From an uncultured Collinsella sp. (GTDB taxonomy: Bacteria; Actinomycetota; Coriobacteriia; Coriobacteriales; Coriobacteriaceae), in contig CAAERJ010000021.1 in NCBI GenBank assembly GCA_900758375.1, forward strand, positions 1-62,343: 62,343 nt of DNA, in the 5' to 3' direction. Position 1 is the stretch's first letter; each line of letters begins with the position of its first letter. Made by a program: the position numbers and the translations under genes. The notes below the pieces were generated by a model that made no database searches, was not told the DNA's origin, and saw nothing but the letters and a program-made list of their open reading frames with translations. This document shows positions 59,321 to 62,343 of this stretch, in pieces.

Positions 59321-61717
59321 CTATTTCGTCTTGCCGGTAATGAGCGTCTTAAGGCCTAGGCCGATCAGACCCAAGCCCATGCGCACGCGGCCGGGGCGAT
59401 GGCGCTCGATGGCCTTGGCTTTGCCAGCGGGCTTCTTGTGACGCGCGTTGCTCTCGGGGGTTGTTGTGGGTGCCTGAGGTTGGGCTGCGGGAGCAGGTTC
59501 GGGCTCGATAACGGTCGCTCGGACCTTCTGGACCTCGGGAGCGGCCGGCTGCGGCTCGGGCTCAGGCTGGGATGCGAGCGCGGGTTCTGCCTCGGTGTCG
59601 GCCTCGGCGTTGCGATACGCGCGCTCCAGCAGAGCTTCCTGCGAGTTGAAGGGTTTCTCGTCCTCTTTGCGCTCAACCGGAACCCAGGTGCCGCCACTCG
59701 TCAGGCTGCGTGCCTTCACGTTGTCGCGCAGCTGCATTCCCATGTACTCGTGCACCAGGGCGCGGCAGGTGGGGTCGAGCACGGGGAAGGCGATCTCCAC
59801 GCGGTGCTCGGTGTTGCGCGTCATCATGTCTGCCGAGCTCAGGTAGATCATGTCCGAGTCCACGCCAAAGGCATAGACGCGCGCATGCTCCAAAAAGCGT
59901 CCGACGATGGAGCGCACGTGCACGTTCTCGGTCTTGCCCGGAATACCGGGCTTGAGACACGAGATGCCGCGGATGATCATGTCTACGCGCACACCGGCAC
60001 ACGATGCCTCGGCGATCTTATCGATAACCTCGCGGTCGGTCAGCGAGTTGAGCTTAAAGAACACGCGGGCGGGCTCGCCGACAAGGGCGCGCTGAATCTC
60101 GCGGTCCAGGCCGCGCATGATGAGCGGTTTCAGTCCGGCGGGCGCCACGCCCAGGAAGCGGTAGTCGCCGCGCAGGTTGCCCAGCGACAGGTTGCGGAAG
60201 AAAAGGTTGGCGTCCTCGCCGATACCGGGATGGGCGGTCATGAGCATAAAGTCACTGTAGAGCTTGGCCGTCTTCTCGTTAAAGTTGCCGGTGCCCAACA
60301 GCGTGAGACGGGTGAGCGCCATGCCCTCGCGATAGGTGAGCTGGCAGATCTTGGAGTGGCACTTAAAGCCCTCGGAGCCGTAGATAACGGTGCAGCCGGC
60401 CTCTTCCAGACGCTCGGCCCACTCGATGTTGTTTTGCTCGTCAAAGCGTGCGCGGAGCTCCATGAGCACCGTGACCTCTTTGCCGTTTTCGGCAGCATCG
60501 ATGAGTGACTCGCACAGGCGGCTTTGTTTGGCCACGCGGTAGAGCGTGATGCGCAGCGAGATGCACTCGGGGTCGTAGGCTGCTTCGTGCACCAGGTCCA
60601 GGAACGGGTTCATGGCCTCGTAAGGGTAAAAGAGCAGCTTGTCGTGCTGCAGCACCTGCTCGCGGATGGAACGGGACATGTCGATGGTGGGGTTGGGCTG
60701 CGGCTTAAACGGCGTAAAGAGCAGCTCGTTGCGTAGGTGCTCGGGAATCTTGCCCTCAATGCCAAAGACGTAGCCCAGGTCAAGGGGGATATCGCAGGTA
60801 AAGACCGAGCGGCGAGAAAGCTCGAGCGCCTTGCGGATGGTCTTGAGCGTTGCCTTCTCGAGCGAGCCCGATACGGCGAGCACCACCGGCTGCAGGCGCA
60901 GGCGCTTCTTGAGGATGCGCTTCATGTGCTGGCGGTAATCCTCTTCCTCCTCGACGCCCTCGCCGTCCGGGTCGATATCGGCATTGCGGGTGACGCGGAT
61001 CAGCGCGCGATCCAGCGGCTTATAGGAGCCAAAGCAGCTATCCAGGCAGGCGAGGATGACGTCCTCGAGCAAGATGTAGGAGTAGGTGCCGGTGGGCGAG
61101 GGGATCTCGACCACGCGGTTCATCGAGGCGGGAATCTCGATAAGGCCCAGCAGGCTCTCCTCGTCGGTGACGCCGTCCAGGCCACAAGCCAGATAGAGTG
61201 CGCCGTTGCGCAGGTTGGGGAAGGGGTGGCGCGGGTCAATGACCAACGGCGAGATGACCGGCGACACGTAGGCTTGGAAGTAGCGGGTTACGAAGGTGCG
61301 CTCCTCGGGCGTAAGCGAATCGATGCGGGCGCGGTGAACGCCCAGAGCGTCGAGCTTGCCCTCGATGCTCTTAAAGATGGACTCCCAACGGGTAAGGAGC
61401 CCGGGCAGCTCTTCCATGACGGCATCGACCTGTTCGGAGGCGGTCATATTGCTCTTGTTGTCGACAGGCTGTTTTTTGAGCTCCGCCAGATCGGAAAGGC
61501 CGCCCACGCGCACCATAAGGAATTCGTCGAGGTTGGACTCGAAAATCGACACGAACTTTAGACGCTCGAACAGCGGAACGGTTTCGTCGAAGGCTTCGTC
61601 AAGCACGCGGTTGTCAAAGCGCAGCCAGCTAAGTTCTCGGTTTTGCGTGTACGAGAAGTCGCGCGGCGGCTTGCGCAGCTTAGCGGCCTTTTGCTTCTTT
61701 TCGATTTTGCTCGGCAT
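59321..61717 (-). CDS. ppk1: Polyphosphate kinase
   Basis: This 798-residue PPK1 begins with the N-domain (RELSWLRFDNRVLDEA). The catalytic core has FKCHSKICQL, which holds the phospho-acceptor His, and LLGTGNFNEKTAKLYSD. It is followed by a roughly 90-residue tail rich in Glu, Pro, Ala and Gln and ending in basic segments. It polymerises ATP phosphate into polyphosphate. Family length is about 690, so the tail is an extension. ATG 61717 has GGA nine bases upstream; ATG 61723 is an alternative. Confidence 0.93.
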   Translation of the reverse strand: MPSKIEKKQKAAKLRKPPRDFSYTQNRELSWLRFDNRVLDEAFDETVPLFERLKFVSIFESNLDEFLMVRVGGLSDLAELKKQPVDNKSNMTASEQVDAVMEELPGLLTRWESIFKSIEGKLDALGVHRARIDSLTPEERTFVTRYFQAYVSPVISPLVIDPRHPFPNLRNGALYLACGLDGVTDEESLLGLIEIPASMNRVVEIPSPTGTYSYILLEDVILACLDSCFGSYKPLDRALIRVTRNADIDPDGEGVEEEEDYRQHMKRILKKRLRLQPVVLAVSGSLEKATLKTIRKALELSRRSVFTCDIPLDLGYVFGIEGKIPEHLRNELLFTPFKPQPNPTIDMSRSIREQVLQHDKLLFYPYEAMNPFLDLVHEAAYDPECISLRITLYRVAKQSRLCESLIDAAENGKEVTVLMELRARFDEQNNIEWAERLEEAGCTVIYGSEGFKCHSKICQLTYREGMALTRLTLLGTGNFNEKTAKLYSDFMLMTAHPGIGEDANLFFRNLSLGNLRGDYRFLGVAPAGLKPLIMRGLDREIQRALVGEPARVFFKLNSLTDREVIDKIAEASCAGVRVDMIIRGISCLKPGIPGKTENVHVRSIVGRFLEHARVYAFGVDSDMIYLSSADMMTRNTEHRVEIAFPVLDPTCRALVHEYMGMQLRDNVKARSLTSGGTWVPVERKEDEKPFNSQEALLERAYRNAEADTEAEPALASQPEPEPQPAAPEVQKVRATVIEPEPAPAAQPQAPTTTPESNARHKKPAGKAKAIERHRPGRVRMGLGLIGLGLKTLITGKTK

Positions 61718-62044
61718 ATGCATCTGTCCGTTCAGTCCCCGCAGGGGACGGTAGCCTAACTCTAATTCACTATTGTCTCAATTTAGCCGACCGCCGGCAC
61801 GGACGTATCTCGTGAACGGTATCTTTACCTACTTCTTACGCTGACAAGTCATAGGACTGACGCCCTGCTCGTTCGCAAGCGATCCATATCCTCACTCAAC
61901 TGGTGAGAATGTATGAATAAGAATGATAGCAAGCTGAATATAATCGAATGTAGGTCGAATCGAGGGCAAGCGTCATTTATATGCAGAAAACCGTTTTCAC
62001 TATGCAATTTTGAATCATGGATAACTTTGAGTGTTCAAGCTTGA

Positions 62045-62075
62045 TTTCCTAGAAAAATAACGTTTACCTAGGAAA
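62045..62075. promoter_or_regulatory. Inverted repeat and promoter region upstream of arginine deiminase
   Basis: The 549-bp gap 61724-62272 is AT-rich and otherwise geneless. TTTCCTAG (62045-62052) and CTAGGAAA (62068-62075) form an 8-bp inverted repeat with 15-bp spacer, of operator size. TATAAC at 62185-62190 is a -10 candidate for the arginine deiminase gene. GTATGAATAAGAATGATA around 61914 loosely resembles an ARG box. GTCCCC/GGGGAC (61735-61749) lies near ppk1. Confidence 0.4.
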
Positions 62076-62272
62076 ATCTGCTTTACGAAACTGAAGTGCA
62101 TCATGGGGAATCATATGCGATATACCGTTCATCGCACTTTGTTGACCGTTCGGGGGCGAGGTAGCATTACGAATGGAATTTGGATATAACTAGAGCTGTC
62201 AGCAAGCAGCGTCCCATATGGAGGGGCGCTGATACATTCGGCTAGTAAGGCCCGAAAGAAAGGTAGGAGGCC

Positions 62273-62343
62273 ATGACGAAAGGTCTGCACGTGCCTTCCG
62301 AGATCGGCAAGCTCAGGAAGGTCTGCCTGCACCGTCCCGGCGA
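62273..62343 (+). CDS. arcA: Arginine deiminase, N-terminal fragment
   Basis: The first 23 complete codons are visible (MTKGLHVPSEIGKLRKVCLHRPG), and the frame runs off the window. VPSEIGKLRKVCLHRPG is the conserved N-terminal substrate-side strand of ArcA, which hydrolyses arginine to citrulline and ammonia for ATP production. AAAGGTAGGAGGCC precedes the start. The rest of the arc operon would lie beyond the window. Confidence 0.85.
   Translation, partial: MTKGLHVPSEIGKLRKVCLHRPG

Noticed and set aside
62114..62188. A 24-codon frame with four Arg codons upstream of the arginine deiminase gene, as a possible arginine leader peptide
   Set aside because: The ribosome-binding site is weak, the Arg codons are not clustered, and no terminator/antiterminator pair follows.
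1..62343. CRISPR arrays, tRNA, rRNA genes or prophage
   Set aside because: No regularly spaced repeats, cloverleaf-like segments, rRNA sequence or phage structural genes were seen on either strand; this is by eye, and a tRNA scan would settle the tRNA question.

Overview
The window reads like a chromosomal segment of a GC-rich, anaerobic gut actinobacterium of the class Coriobacteriia, most likely a Collinsella-type organism. This is inferred from gene content and base composition (fructoselysine kinase fragment, tandem acetate kinases with Pta, L-lactate dehydrogenase, arginine deiminase, energy-coupling-factor transport, dense GC-rich coding). No rRNA, tRNA, CRISPR array, prophage or complete insertion sequence was recognised.

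Layout. 1-5.8 kb: end of a fructoselysine 6-kinase, TatD, TcdA, a 28-residue membrane peptide, an ArsR/SdpI pair and EttA. 5.8-15.2 kb: two uncharacterised proteins, NAD synthetase, an aminotransferase, lactate dehydrogenase, a DUF2974 hydrolase and a nucleoid-associated protein. 15.5-20.9 kb: a lysine operon, lysA-dapA (one continuous reading frame), dapB and dapH, behind a lysine riboswitch, with a divergent M20 amidohydrolase that may be the deacetylase of the acetylated diaminopimelate route. 20.9-21.9 kb: a HigBA-like toxin-antitoxin pair. 22-29 kb: a catabolic operon of an enoate-reductase-like flavoenzyme, two-subunit aconitase X, an M20 peptidase and an MFS carrier. 29-35 kb: a Ser/Thr kinase with a helix-turn-helix partner, a secreted coiled-coil wall protein, and an ATP-grasp ligase/aspartate racemase pair that suggests a D-aspartate cross-bridge in the wall. 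35-39 kb: an ECF transporter (EcfT, double ATPase EcfA, S component). The S-component gene is preceded by a leader peptide with three consecutive Trp codons and a terminator, so it looks like a tryptophan-attenuated uptake gene. 39-48.7 kb: surface C69 dipeptidase, lipid kinase, RNase D, metallopeptidase, exonuclease VII, HIT protein and a lower-GC LysR/MFS pair. 48.8-55 kb: two acetate kinases, Pta, UDP-galactopyranose mutase and a glycosyltransferase. 55.5-62.3 kb: P1 peptidase, Maf, DJ-1, RlmD-type methyltransferase, polyphosphate kinase and the start of arginine deiminase.

The most unusual content is between the genes. There are several families of long, nearly perfect hairpins. Class A elements (55.16-55.49 kb twice, in opposite orientation, plus a distant relative at 51.55 kb) have locus-specific 21-31 bp arms around a conserved 67-69 nt core. 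Class B elements (15.3 and 37.9 kb) share a different core with compensatory base changes. A third set of short palindromes carries GGGAC/GTCCC-type loops or arms (12.9, 14.1, 35.2, 37.8, 46.0 and 57.8 kb). A 233-bp element with perfect 31-bp terminal repeats lies at 603-835. Long inverted repeats occupy four of the eight convergent gene junctions.
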